Source: Lepus europaeus (taxonomy: Eukaryota; Chordata; Mammalia; Lagomorpha; Leporidae). Taken from it: 64,000 nt of DNA. Under the pieces are notes generated by a model. It was given only the letters and a program-made list of their open reading frames with translations. It made no database searches and was not told where the DNA came from. Below, piece by piece: positions 21,573 through 31,684 of this stretch. Both the position numbers and the translations under genes were made by a program. Numbering within the stretch: position 1 is the stretch's first letter; every line of letters begins with the position of its first letter. The stretch lies in NCBI RefSeq assembly GCF_033115175.1, contig NC_084836.1:68371297-68435296 (forward strand), read 5' to 3'.

Positions 21573-22411
21573 TGAATAATTTGAACAACTATTGGTATTC
21601 AGCCTGTGTGTGAGCCCTAGCAAGATGGGCAGCTGAATTCTGGCAGAGGAAGGGGCCTGGAGAGGACCGGCTAGGCAACGGACAGGGGCAGCGGCCTGGG
21701 CCTGGTGTGCCAGGAGGCACGTTAGGGTTCAACCCTATGGGAAAAGCGACTGGCGGAGAAGGGGACCCTGTGCGGATGCCCCAGTGTGGGCGGGAGGGGA
21801 CTCAGCCTGATGAGCCCTCGCCTGGCCTCCTGGCCTCATCACACACACACACACACACACATACAAGCATATACACACATGAATTCCCTTGTCTCCTGAT
21901 CCAGCAGGAGGGTCCCTGGGCATGGCTGAAAGTCATCAAGAACCCTTGCCACACCCAGATCCAGGGAGCTCCAAGAAGAGGAGGAGGGGGCATCTGATGA
22001 AGGCAGAACCTGCACTCGGGTCTTCAGAGTGAGTCATCGCAGGCCATTCTCAGAGGTGGGGTGACACACAGACATGGTGGCTGCCGGCCTGGGAGTCAGC
22101 GGGGCCCCACTGACATCCTGGCGTGGCTTAGGATGGCCAACCCTGCATCCCCTCTGGAGGCCCGGCCTGTGCCTCAGGTGAGGGTGGGCCCATGCACCCC
22201 AGGTCAGCTTGGCAGTGATGGGGTGCGGGCTGGGAGTGGGCCTGGGTGGCAGGTGCAAGATGAGCAAGTGTGGGCTGGGGAGCCCAGGGAATGCCCACCC
22301 ACCTCCTCCAGAGAGCTGCCTCTCAGTTATGTTCTCCCTGCTGCTGCTTCGAGCCCAGTAGCACACAGGCTGCGCTTACTGAGTGGGCCTCACACACTGC
22401 TCTTCATCGAG
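21573..22411. other. Unassigned intergenic DNA
   Basis: No exon was recognised. A CA run lies at 21840-21862. Confidence 0.5.
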
Positions 22412-22655
22412 ACATTGACTCCCCAGATGGTCACAACAGCCAGCACTGGACCAGGCCAAAGCCAGGAGTCTGGAACTCCACCCAGGTCTCCCACCTGGGT
22501 AGCAGGGGCCCAAGCACTTGGGCCATCTTCTGCTGCTTTCCCAGGCCATTAGCAGGGAGCTGGATCAGAAGTGGAGCAGCCGGGACTCAAACCAGCACCC
22601 CTATGGGATGCCGGCACTGCAGGTGACAGCTTTACCTGTTCTGCCACAGTGCCAC
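22412..22655 (-). mobile_element. C-type SINE, tail missing
   Basis: It opens at ACTCCCCAGATGGTCACAAC, without the A-tail or CT block, and runs to the head (TCTGCCACAGTGCCA). Confidence 0.85.
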
Positions 22656-22689
22656 TCCCCCATACTAGCAACCACCCCTCTGCCGCCAC

Positions 22690-22775
22690 CCCAGTAGCTT
22701 GTGTTGTAGCCAGTGAGGAGCAGAGGCTGGGAGAGGCAGAGCCAGGATTGAAACCCGAGTCTACCAGATTCTGAA
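22690..22775 (-). mobile_element. MIR SINE fragment
   Basis: GGCAGAGCCAGGATTGAAAC and GAGTCTACCAGATTCTGAAT are the reverse complement of the MIR head region. Confidence 0.6.
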
Positions 22776-23194
22776 TGCTGCAGCAGGCGCCTTCCCTGTG
22801 GCCCGGGGTCCTATCACGGGCTGCTCGGCCTCTGCTGATGGGGCCCCTGCCTGGAAGCCTCAGGAACTGGAGAGCTGGGGTGGCTGGGAGCAGAGGAGAG
22901 GTCGACTGCGAGACCGAGAGCACAGCGGAGCCCACCCAGGCCCCTCTGAAGGCTTAGGGGCTGGGAGGGAACTGGCCCCGAGGGACAGCCTGGGTCTGCA
23001 GCTACCCCGGGGACTGCTAGGGTTGGGAGGGTAGGTCTTCTCCAAGGAGGAGGGGCTCCCTCTGCTGGCCCAGGCCTTCCTGTCCACTCAGCTTCCTGCT
23101 CCAGCACCAACCAAGCTGGGACAGAGCCAGACGGGGGAACCCCAGGTCCCCCTCCCCTCCCGGTCCCAGCTCTGAGGTGGGAATTGTAGGCGGA
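22776..23194. other. Unassigned intergenic DNA
   Basis: GC-rich, without an exon or repeat that I recognise. Confidence 0.5.
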
Positions 23195-23345
23195 GGCCGT
23201 ATGCTATGGTGGAACCAACTCGGGCTCCGGGGTCTCCTGGTGCCACTTTGCCGCTCGCCAGCTGAACGTGAGGCCCAACGTTCACAGCCTCAGTTTCCCT
23301 AATTGCACCATTGGAAGACAGGGAATAAGAGAAGGGTGTGAGCGA
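23195..23345 (+). mobile_element. MIR SINE
   Basis: CGGGCTCCGGGGTCTCCTGG, CACAGCCTCAGTTTCCCTAA and GGAAGACAGGGAATAAGAGA follow the MIR consensus in sense. Confidence 0.65.
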
Positions 23346-23389
23346 GCCCAGCGTAGGGCCAGCAGCCCCATGGTAGCCCCCCCGCCCAG

Positions 23390-23470
23390 TTCTCCAGGTG
23401 ACCGCTGGGAGGCTCAGAAATGTGATCCCCCTTGCCCAAGGTCACGGCCGCCTCCCAGGCCACAGCATCT
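23390..23470 (-). mobile_element. MIR SINE fragment
   Basis: GGGAGGCTCAGAAATGTGAT followed by CTTGCCCAAGGTCACGG matches a minus-oriented MIR core. Confidence 0.5.
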
Positions 23471-23844
23471 CACTGGCAGGAGCACAGGTGTCGTGGGCTG
23501 TCTGTGACGTGGTGCCCAGGCTGGCGTGGTGTGCTGGGCTCTCAGCCCTGGGCAGGGAGGGGAGAGCCTTGGAGGGCAGGGGCCCTGCCTGAAGACCACA
23601 CCTCTCAGGAGCAGGTTGGCTGTTTGCAGAACCCTTCCTTTCGGCTGTCTACTGGGTTCCTCCGAAAACCCCACCTCTCTCCATTGGACAGATGTGCAGG
23701 CTCACGCAAGAGAAACTGAAGTGCCTCATTCAGGCTAATACAGGTGGGGAAGGCAGGGCCAGCCCCAAGCCTGTTCTGGCCCAGCTTGGTTGCTGTCAAA
23801 GCCCGGCATAGAAATCCCACGCTGTCTAACGCTAGTGGTCATTT

Positions 23845-24136
23845 TCAAGAGAGAGAGAGAGAGAGAGAGAGAAATCTTCCATCTACTGCTTCACTTCCCA
23901 AATGGCTGCAATAGTTGGGCTGGGCCAGATCAGAACCAGGAGCCAGGAACTCTATCTGGGTCTCTCACGTGGATGGCAGGAGCCCAAGCACTTGGACCAT
24001 CGTCTGCTGCTTTCCTGGGTGCGTTAGCAGGGAGCTGGATCAGAGGCAGAGCAGCTGGGACTGGAACCAGCACTCCAGTACCAGATGTGGGCATCGCAAG
24101 TGACGGCTTAACCCGTTGCACCACTATACCGACCCA
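23845..24136 (-). mobile_element. C-type SINE
   Basis: A GA run (23851-23872) leads into AATCTTCCATCTACTGCTTC and ends at TTGCACCACTATACCGACCC. The A-tail is missing. Confidence 0.85.
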
Positions 24137-24199
24137 GATTTATTTTTAATTAAAAAAAAAAGTGATATGGCATGATTTTAAAAAGTCACAACGCTCTGC

Positions 24200-24446
24200 G
24201 AAGAGAGCAGATGAGGTAGCCTGGATGTGGAAAGAGGACATCGGGAGGAACCGAGGGAAATCTGAACACAGTGCAAGCTTTGTTAATCCTAATTGTGAGG
24301 CATGGGCATTGGCTTCCCAGTTGTAACAAATGATCTATATCCGCATTAATAGCAGAGAAAGCTGGCTGCGGGGTGTGGGGGCGCTCTGTGTACTATTTCA
24401 CAGCTTTTCTGCAAATCTAAAACGGTTCTAAAATAATCCTGTTTCT
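24200..24446 (+). mobile_element. LINE-1 3' end fragment (old)
   Basis: AGTTGTAACAAATGATCTAT, TGTGTACTATTTCACAGC and TCTGCAAATCTAAAACGG resemble the 3' end of old mammalian L1 (L1M) as I recall it. No ORF2 sequence is preserved. Confidence 0.5.
24283..24295 (+). promoter_or_regulatory. CRX/OTX-type site pair
   Basis: TTAATCCTAATTG joins a K50-homeodomain core (TAATCC) to a TAATT core. It lies about 1.2 kb past the ANKRD33 stop, within or beside an old L1 fragment. Function is inferred from the motif only. Confidence 0.25.
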
Positions 24447-24794
24447 TTCTTTTTTTTTTTTTTCCATCAAAAGGACAGAAAAGATACTTGGTGAAGAGTT
24501 TTTCTCCCTCCCCAGGTTGGCTGCTCAATTCTCCCGCAGGGAAGGCGGGAGTGGAGGGGGAGGGGTGGTGGCCGAATGTCAGGGAGCCCCCGCAGTCACC
24601 GCCTCTGGCTCAATCTTGACCTCTGTCCTTTTTGCATCTGTGGGACCCGGGCTGTTATCTGCTCTGTGCCTGCTGTCCTCCAACATGACAGCTGCGGGGT
24701 TTTAGGGGCCAGGGGTCCAGTGTGTAACTGTGCAGTAAGCACTTCATAAGCGGGTACTGACTTAACATTATCCTCGTGACTTACAAACAAGTGT

Positions 24795-25085
24795 ATTTAT
24801 CTTGAAAGCTTTTTTGTTGTTGTTTATTAATTATTGGAGAAACAGAGAGAGACCGAGACAGCTTCCTCTTTGCTGGGTCACCCCCAGATGCCTGTAACGG
24901 CTGGGGCAGAGGCTGAAATGGGAGCCGGGAACTCAGCGTAGGTCTCCCACAAGGGTTACAGTGACCTGAGCCACCCCCGCAGCCTCCAGGGTGTGCATTC
25001 GCAGGAAGCTGGGGCCAGCTATCAAACCCCGAAAATGCCGAGCTGGGACGTGATTGGCTTAACCTCCAGGCTGAACACCCACCCA
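24795..25085 (-). mobile_element. Diverged C-type SINE
   Basis: It begins TTTATTAATTATTGGAGAAA and ends CTTAACCTCCAGGCTGAACA, with CTGGGTCACCCCCAGATGCC between. TTTATT at 24823-24828 is AATAAA on the minus strand. Confidence 0.65.
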
Positions 25086-25512
25086 AGATACTTTAGCTCT
25101 CGGGGGGCTACGAACACCCACGAGTCGCTGAGGATAACTTTGACATGCTATTAGCAAGGGGCTAACCTGCGGGTGACTGATTGACAGCAATTATTTTTGT
25201 CTGATAAAACAATTAAAACCATACGTTCTGCTTACCGGGGAGGAAGTTAGCTTTCTACACCTAACTTTGTAAAACTCCACCACTCTCAACACCTCTTTTC
25301 CCCTTTCTGCCTTTGATCTCATCCGCTGTTTCAATCAAGCCGAATGAACCCTTGTGCTCCATATAGAGTGATGAGACGTTCAGCTTGGTGAAAACTGTAC
25401 TTAGACGCATGGCTACGTGGCATGCTTGCTGTTCCACGCTTCGCACCCTACAGACTTGAGAGCAGATTCACCGAGGTGGAGGTGACCCACCCACCCTCCC
25501 CTGCATCTGTGC
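25086..25512 (-). other. ANKRD33: Region after the ANKRD33 stop, probable 3' UTR
   Basis: This single-copy, fairly AT-rich DNA has no AATAAA or ATTAAA on the minus strand. The nearest AATAAA in the gene's direction is inside the next SINE (24828-24823), so the 3' end is either there or uses a variant signal. Confidence 0.45.
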
Positions 25513-26204
25513 CTACTTGGCCTCTTTCTCCTCCTGCCTCTTCCTCTCCATCCGGAGCTCCTGGTAGTGCCAGACAGGGAGGGCCAGCCTATGATGCCCT
25601 GAAGAGCTGGGCTTCGGCAGGCACAGGCTGAAAGATGGCGGTGCCTTGGAGAGAAGGATCTTGGGCACTTGGGACCTGGGGCTGCTACTGTCCCTCCACT
25701 GTAGCCACTGAGGGAGCATGCCCTGGGGGCTCTGGTAGGGGACAAAGACCCGGGGGCCAGGGACGACCTGGGGGGGCTGGGGAGCAGGGGGTGGGGGCGG
25801 GGCAGTCCCGAGCAACTCCGGCACGGATTTGCCTCGGGTGCCCACTGCAGGTGGGTTGTCAGGGCACAGGGTGTGGCAGGCAGTGGTGAGGAAGGGGCTG
25901 GCTAGGCTGGTGGTTATGGTGACAAGGTGGTCCAGGACGCCCCCCTCTTGAGGATCCTGGGGGAAGGAGAAGGTCAAGCTGGCCTGTAGCCGCTCTAGGA
26001 AGGTTGGGGCAGCCCGCGCCTTGGCCTGTGCTACCAGCTCAGGCAAGGGTGGCCACTCGGGCCGGTAGTGCTCGCTGAGCTGCTCCAGCCGGGGCCGCCG
26101 CAGCAGCTGTCGGATCCTCTGCACCACAGCGAAGCTGTCGGTGAGCACTGCCAACTCCAGGGCCGTCTTGCCCCGCACTGGATCCACCGCTGTCAGATCA
26201 GCAC
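25513..26204 (-). CDS. ANKRD33: ANKRD33 last exon: ankyrin repeat 5 and C-terminal tail
   Basis: The coding part is 692 nt (residues 176-405, TAG at 25515-25513), with acceptor CTCCCAG. ADLTAVDPVRGKTALELAVL completes repeat 4 and opens repeat 5. The rest is a Pro/Ser-rich tail ending YQELRMERKRQEEKEAK, a short charged helix. Phase is intact from start to stop. Confidence 0.94.
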
Positions 26205-27053
26205 CTGGGAGGGGGCCACACAGGATGATGTGAGGGTTGGACAAGGGGTGGATTCTTCCAACGCAGGATGGAGTTGGGTTAACTCCTCAGACACAGCGTC
26301 CCCTACTGGTGAATAGTGGTATTGCAACCTGCCGTTTAAGAGCCCAACAGGCTGAGCCGCAGAGGGGAAGAAATTCAGTGGCAGGCTCCCAGGTGGGAGC
26401 AGAGGGAGCAGAGGGAGCAGAGGCCCAGGCTGCACCTGCGGGGCTGGGGGCTGGGGCTGGGGGTGGGGAGGGGAGCTCTGCTGGTTCCCTCTCCTTCCTC
26501 CCTGCATCTCCACTCCCTTGGGATCCTGCAGCATGCATAGGGGAGGAGCCCTCACTCTGAGACAAAGGAATGGCTGTGGGGTCCTTCCCTCCTCATGCCA
26601 AACCCAGCCTGCTAGGGTGGGGAAGGGGAAAGCCAGAGGCTGGAATCCCACCAGGGTGAGCCCCACCTTGGGGAAGAACGAGGACCCCCCACGCCACCGC
26701 ACGCATCAGCCTGTTCGCTGGAAACCTGTCTTAGAGCACCCTCAGCCTACAGGCGAGGCTCAGAGTGGGAGGCCGTCTGGCCAGGGGTCACCCAGAAGGG
26801 GCAAGGCCAGGGCCAGAAGCCAGCGCCTGATTGTGTTTTCCCTGCTGGTCTCTGTTATCCTCCCAGGCTGTCTTTTCTGCCTGCTCCATCTGCTGAGCCA
26901 TCGACAGCCAGACTGAGTTGACTGAGAGAAGCTGGCAGCGTGTGCCTCTCCTCCAGGAAGTTGGCCTGGATTGATCCTCACCCCCTCACCCCTTTCAAGG
27001 CTCACTGGCTGGCTGGGTGCAGGAAGCTGGTGGGAGGGGCTGAGGCCACGCAC
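26205..27053 (-). other. ANKRD33: ANKRD33 last intron
   Basis: An 849-bp intron with a short tandem array of GGGAGCAGA units (26393-26424), a G-run-rich segment (26440-26480), and a MIR-like fragment near 26705-26830 (GAGGCTCAGAGTGGGAGG). There is no C-type SINE. Confidence 0.75.
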
Positions 27054-27194
27054 CTGCCATGAGGAGGGCGGCCACACACTCGGCGCGGTCGCGCATGGCG
27101 GCTTTCATCAGCGCCGTGAGCCCCCGCTGGTCGCGGCGCTCCAGGTCCAGGCCGGCGTAGTAGTTGAGCAAAAGGCTTAGCAGAGACACGTGGC
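27054..27194 (-). CDS. ANKRD33: ANKRD33 exon: ankyrin repeats 3-4
   Basis: The exon is 141 nt (residues 129-176), with acceptor CCTGCAG and donor GTGCGT. It completes repeat 3 ([17 protein letters not shown]) and carries most of repeat 4 ([20 protein letters not shown]). Confidence 0.92.
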
Positions 27195-27291
27195 CTGCAG
27201 GGCGCCCAGGGAGATGAAGCTCCACACCTGCCCTCCTCCCCACGAAGCAGCAGAGCATGGGGGGGAGGGCGGGGGACCAGCAGCCTCGCAC

Positions 27292-27421
27292 CTGCTTGGG
27301 CTGCCAGCATGAGGGCTGTGTCCCCTCCATTGTCCTGTTGGTTCACGTCGAGGAAAGGACAGCGGCTGAGCAAGACCACAACGTCCCTGAAGCCGCGACA
27401 GCAGGCGACCATGAGGCCTGT
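27292..27421 (-). CDS. ANKRD33: ANKRD33 exon: ankyrin repeats 2-3
   Basis: The exon is 130 nt (residues 86-129), with acceptor CCCCAG and donor [24 protein letters not shown] is repeat 2; [11 protein letters not shown] opens repeat 3. The last codon is split after one base and is completed by the next exon to give GHVSLL. Confidence 0.92.
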
Positions 27422-27552
27422 CTGGGGGCGGGGCAGCTGAGTCCCCTCTTGGGTCTCCCTGGAGCCCACACCTGTCCCAGGGCCCAGCCCCATGCTCCCC
27501 CACCCCCTTCCAGCTCAGCACACAGGTCGTGGGGGGTGACCTTGACTCACTC

Positions 27553-27553
27553 A

Positions 27554-27586
<33 letters not shown>
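27553..27586 (+). repeat. CT microsatellite in ANKRD33 intron
   Basis: About 34 bp of CT repeats ending TCTTTCTCTC. It lies between the 27667-27899 and 27292-27421 exons and is not part of a SINE. Confidence 0.9.
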
Positions 27587-27666
27587 GGGGACTCAGGGCA
27601 GTGCAGCATGGGGTACGGAGCCCTGGCCCAAGCACGCAGTAGGGGTGAGGGAGGGGAGCGTCTCAC

Positions 27667-27899
27667 CCGCCCGTTGCCATCGGCCTGCGTGGCCTCCTCT
27701 GGGGAGACCCCAGCATCCAGCAAAGCCTGCAGCTGGGCCGTATCGTTGCGCACGCAGGCCCAGTACAGGGCGGCTGCCGGCCTGCAGCCTGGGGCCAGGC
27801 TGTCGGGGCCTGGGCAGGAGGGTGGCCCAGACATGCCCAGCCCCGCCCTGCCCAGCGGCAGCTCTTGCTCCTCCAGGCTGGAGCTCACACAGCAGGCAT
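27667..27899 (-). CDS. ANKRD33: ANKRD33 exon: N-terminal region and ankyrin repeat 1
   Basis: The exon is 233 nt (residues 8-85), with acceptor TTCCAG and donor GTGAGA. A low-complexity lead (DACCVSSSLEEQELPLG) precedes the first ankyrin repeat, ALYWACVRNDTAQLQALLDA. It ends exactly on a codon (GNGR), as in human. Confidence 0.88.
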
Positions 27900-27980
27900 C
27901 TGGAATGGAGAGGGGAGGGCCGGGTCTCCTGCAGCTGTAGGAGCCATAGGAGGGCAGCGTGGGTCCAGAGGGGGCCTCAC

Positions 27981-28002
27981 CTGGACGTGGGAGGAGTTCC
28001 AT
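27981..28002 (-). CDS. ANKRD33: ANKRD33 first coding segment (start uncertain)
   Basis: The ATG at 28002-28000 opens MELLPRP and the exon ends CCAG before donor GTGAGG. The same frame stays open upstream to about 28071, where the first codon is GTG (GTG-CCC-GGG), so only the ATG is credible within this exon. Its -3 base is C, a weak Kozak context, so an upstream exon with an earlier ATG is possible. Confidence 0.55.
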
Positions 28003-28433
28003 GAGGCGGTCACCACAGCCGGCCACAGCGCCTGGGGCCCCCAGCCGTCCGTCTCCCAGACTCCCGGGCACACACTTAGCTGGGGCCTGGCTGGCTGCTG
28101 ACAGATGGGCAGCCTCAAACCCCTTGGGCTGAGCTGGGTCAAGCGGGTTAGGAAGGGATTGGGGGCCCCAAGCGGGAGTGCTCTGTCTCGGGAGCTGGCC
28201 AAGATCCTGCCAGGCGGGGATGGGCCTCAGACCGGCTGCTCCTCCCTGCCGGGGGGGGCTCCAGGAGGAAGACGGGAGGGCCTCGGCCCGATGGCTCCCC
28301 AGCTGCGGAGCCCAGGTGCACCTAGCTCCAAGGACCCTTCCACCTGTGGCCCAGCGGGCTGGAAGAACAGGTGCTGGGTATCACACCAAGTAGGCCTGGG
28401 GCTCCCTGAAGCACTGAAGGGGTTACTGGGACT
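28003..28433 (-). promoter_or_regulatory. ANKRD33: ANKRD33 5' flank
   Basis: GC-rich single-copy DNA upstream of the first credible ATG, bounded by a SINE at 28434. GGGATTGGGG (about 28156-28165) weakly resembles a CRX site (GGATTA). No TATA box was recognised. Confidence 0.35.
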
Positions 28434-28482
28434 TATAATTATTATTTATTTATTTGAATGGCAGGGTTACAGAGAGGCAGGA

Positions 28483-28518
<36 letters not shown>

Positions 28519-28765
28519 TCCATCTGCTGGTTCACTCCTCAAATGGCTGCAATGGACAGGGCTAGGCCAGGATGCAGCCAGGAGCCAGAAGCTTCCTCCG
28601 GGTCTCCCACGTGGGTACAGGGCCCCAAGGACCTAGGCCATCTTCTATTGCTTTCCCAGGCCATAGCAGAGAGCTGGATGGGAAGTGGAACAGTCAGGAC
28701 TTGAATCATATGGGATGCCAGTGCCACAGATGGTGGCTTAACACGCTGCGCCACAGAGCCGGCTC
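28434..28765 (-). mobile_element. C-type SINE, full length
   Basis: It runs from ATTTATTTATTTGAATGGCA through a GA run at 28487-28514 to the head (CGCCACAGAGCCGGC). It is head-to-head with the next copy. Confidence 0.92.
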
Positions 28766-28793
28766 CAAAGCTAAGCTTTTAAGATCTCTCCTT

Positions 28794-29125
28794 GGGGCTG
28801 GCGCTGTGGCACAGCAGGTAAAGCTGCCGCCTGCAGTGCTGGCATCCCACATGGGCGCTGGTTTGAGTCCCGGGTGCTTCACTTCTGATCCAGCTCTCTG
28901 CTATGGCCTGGGAAAGCAGTAGAAGATGGCCCAAGTCCTTGGGCCCCTGCACCCATATGGGAGACCCAGAAGAAGCTCCTGGCTCCTGGTTTCAGATCGA
29001 CACAGCTCTGGCCATTGCAGCCAACTGGAGAGTGAACCAGCGGATGGAAGACCTCTCTCTCTCTCTCTTTCTGCCTCTCCTTTTCTCTGTGTGTAACTCA
29101 GGCTTTCAAATAAATAAATAAATAT
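28794..29125 (+). mobile_element. C-type SINE, full length
   Basis: The head is GGGGCTGGCGCTGTGGCACA and the tail TTTCAAATAAATAAATAAAT. It is followed by an AT run (29126-29142). Confidence 0.93.
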
Positions 29126-29726
29126 TTTAAAATATATATATATCTCCTTGCTGCTTTACGAGTAGTGCCCCAGTTAAGGGTGCGTTCTGTCGTAAGCAGA
29201 CAAACGCGGGCCTCAGCCCGGTGGCAGCTGCTCCCCATACCCCGAAGCTGCTTTTTTTGTTGAACTGCAGAGGCTGGGAGCGAGAGTGACACTCCCGGGA
29301 GTCCCCTGAGCTCACACACTGCTCGGTGCGAGACACAAATTTGGAGCTGAGCTCTATAGCTTGGGACATCCGTGGCAGGGTCACCCGGTGAGCGGCTTCC
29401 TGTAGCAGTGCCGGTTACTTTCTGTGTCACAGGCGAAGCTCACATGACCCTCATTGCCTGGAGTTGTCTCTGGACCCAGACCTACGTCTCTAACCCCTTG
29501 TTGTGTAAGCCGGCTAGGTTTATTTCCGTTAGCCGCCACTGAACCCAAACTGTTGCCTTGGGCTTAAGGAAAGAGGGGTTCCTTCCTCTGACTCTGCTGC
29601 AAATCTTTCTGAGAGCTTCATCCGGCACAGCCTCTATTGAAAGAAATCCTGACTTTTGATTCGATTCATCCAAAATTTGTCCTGGAGCAGGCCTGGTGAC
29701 AAAGGAGATAAGTTGCTACTTGTGAA
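29126..29726. other. Unassigned intergenic DNA
   Basis: No exon or repeat was recognised. ATATATATAT at 29133-29142 is the only low-complexity part. Confidence 0.45.
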
Positions 29727-29920
29727 GGTAGCAGAAGATGGCCCGAGAACTTGGGGGCCTGCCACCATGCGAGAGACCAGGACGAAGCTCCTGGCTCCTG
29801 GTTTCGGCCTGGTCCAGACCTGGCTACTGTGGCCATCTGGGGAGTGAACCAGCAGATGAAAGATTGTCTGTCTGTCTGTCTCTCTCTCCCTTGCTTTGAC
29901 TTTCAAGTAAATAAATAAAT
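29727..29920 (+). mobile_element. C-type SINE, 5' truncated
   Basis: It begins mid-element at GTAGCAGAAGATGGCCCGAG and ends AAGTAAATAAATAAATCG. The CT block has (GTCT)n. Confidence 0.85.
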
Positions 29921-30002
29921 CGCTCAAACAGAAGAAAGGAAAAGAATCATTCCCCATTAGAGGAGCAACAAATCATGAAAGGTTTAAGAATTCAGTATAT
30001 TG

Positions 30003-30330
30003 GGGTGGTTGAGCGTCATGGTGCAGCAGGTTAAGCCGCTGCCTGGGATGCCTGCATCCCACATGGGCGCCAGTTCAAGACTTGGCTGCTCCTCTTCCAA
30101 TCCAACTCTCTGCTATGGCCTGGGAAAGCAGTGGAGGATGGCCCAAGTCCTTGGGCCCCTGCACCCATGTGGAAGAAGCTCCTGGCTCTGGCCATGTGGC
30201 CATTTGAAGAGTGAACCAGTGGATGGAAGACTTCTCTCTCTCTCTCTCGCTCTCGCTCTCGCTCTTGCTCTCGCTCTCTGTCTCTGCCACTCTGTAACTC
30301 TGCCTTTCAAATAAATAAATAAATGTAAAA
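30003..30330 (+). mobile_element. C-type SINE
   Basis: The head is modified (GGTTGAGCGTCATGGTGCAG). Its CT block is expanded with CTCGCTCTCG units (30236-30275). The tail is AAATAAATAAATAAATG. Confidence 0.9.
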
Positions 30331-30572
30331 AAAAGACTCTGAAATACTGTTACTGTGTCTGCTAGTATCATAAAAGTGTGAACGAAGTGTAATTGTTAAA
30401 TATTTTAAGTTTTATAATGTCCTTTTGTCTTTTGCTTATAAATTAATAACAAGTAAGTAAACAGATTTTAACTATTTTATGTTTCCTTTTTGTTCTTTAT
30501 GCAAACTTCTTGGCCATTCCCTACAGTTTTCTATTGCCTATAGGAATGTTCTAGCTTGATCTTCTTCTTTTT
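30331..30572. other. AT-rich intergenic DNA
   Basis: Notably AT-rich against its surroundings (TTGTTAAATATTTTAAGTTT, AAATTAATAACAAGTAAG). It may be a decayed LINE; the family is not identified. Confidence 0.4.
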
Positions 30573-30918
30573 TTATTTTTAAGAATTATTTATTTATTTG
30601 AAAGCCAGAGTTACAGAGGCAGAGAGAGAGACAGGGAGAGACAGAGACAGAGATAGAGGTCTCCCCTCTGCTGGTTCACTCCCCAGATGACTGCAATGGC
30701 TGGAGCTGCTCCGATCTGAAGCCAGGAGCCAGGAGCTTCCTCCGGGTCTCCCACATGGGTGCAGGGGCCTAAACACTTGGGCCATCGCCATCTTCTACTT
30801 TCCCAGGCCATAGCAGAGAGCTGGATCAGAAGTGGAGCAGCCGAATCTTGAACCAGTGCTCATATGGGATGCTGGCACTGCAGGCGGTGGCTTTACTCGC
30901 TACGCCACAGTGCCAGCC
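30573..30918 (-). mobile_element. C-type SINE, full length
   Basis: It runs from TTTAAGAATTATTTATTTAT to CGCCACAGTGCCAGCCCC. Confidence 0.92.
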
Positions 30919-31372
30919 CCCTAGCTTGATTCTTATTTTCTCAAACATGTGAAGCAAAGTTGAGGCTGATGGCAAGCTGGGGATCCCCTGGCACTTTGGG
31001 GGATGCAGGTGGTACAGGCCCGGTGGGAGCAGAGGATGCAGGCTGCCCTCGGGAGCTGCAGGTACCACACACTCAGAACACAGCACAGCTTTCCTGGCTG
31101 TAGTGACTTGGAGGCCTGGACCAGGGAGTAGACAGGATGAGCGAATGGACAAACAGGGGAGGGCTGTGTGCCTTCTCCAAGGGCCGGTCCATGCCTTGGA
31201 GCGGGGGAGAGTTTCTTCAGATAAAGGGAATGGTCCCAGAATATGGTGTCCTGGATTTTGCACTCAATCTGTGTGCAATGTTCTGGCACAAAAACACTGC
31301 TGACAGCCAGAGAATGCTCTCTGAAAGCAGGTGCACCTGCTATTAAAAAAAAAATATTTAAGAAGAGAACTT
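30919..31372. other. Unassigned intergenic DNA
   Basis: It includes 31043-31076, which recurs in altered form at 31992-32024. No exon was recognised. Confidence 0.5.
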
Positions 31373-31675
31373 CTGGGGCAGGCATTGTGGTGCAGCATGT
31401 AGAGCCAGCTCTTGTGACGGCCCCATCTCTTCCCAGAGAGCCGGCTGGAGTCCCAGCTACTTTGTGCATCTGATGCGGGGCCCTGCTTATGCACCTGGGA
31501 AGGTAGTGGAAAATGGTCCAAGTTCTCGGGCCCCTGCCACCTCCGTGGGAAATCCAGATTACGTCCGTGGTTCCCAACTTAGGTCTGACCCAGCCTCAGC
31601 TGTTGGTAGATATTGTGGGAAATAAATCAGTGAATGGGAGCTTTCCCTGCCTCTCAAATTTTTGAAAATTTAAAA
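31373..31675 (+). mobile_element. Old C-type SINE
   Basis: A diverged head (GGGGCAGGCATTGTGGTGCA), TTATGCACCTGGGAAGGTAG in the body, and an A-tail at 31671-31681. Confidence 0.75.
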
Positions 31676-31684
31676 AAAAAATGT

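Larger units (their letters stand above)
25513..28002 (-). other. ANKRD33: ANKRD33 gene span: photoreceptor ankyrin-repeat protein
   Basis: Five coding segments join in frame to 1218 nt (405 aa) with proper splice signals throughout. The order of ankyrin repeats and the C-terminal tail (KSVPELLGTAPPPP; VFVPYQSPQG; QVPKILLSK) match human ANKRD33 as I recall. In mouse the protein (Panky) is made in retinal photoreceptors and represses CRX-driven transcription. About five ankyrin repeats are visible at roughly residues 48-205, followed by a proline-rich tail with no known domain. The human reference I remember is longer (about 452 aa), so the N-terminus here may be incomplete. ACVRL1 is the next gene downstream on the same strand, about 9 kb away. 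Confidence 0.9.
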
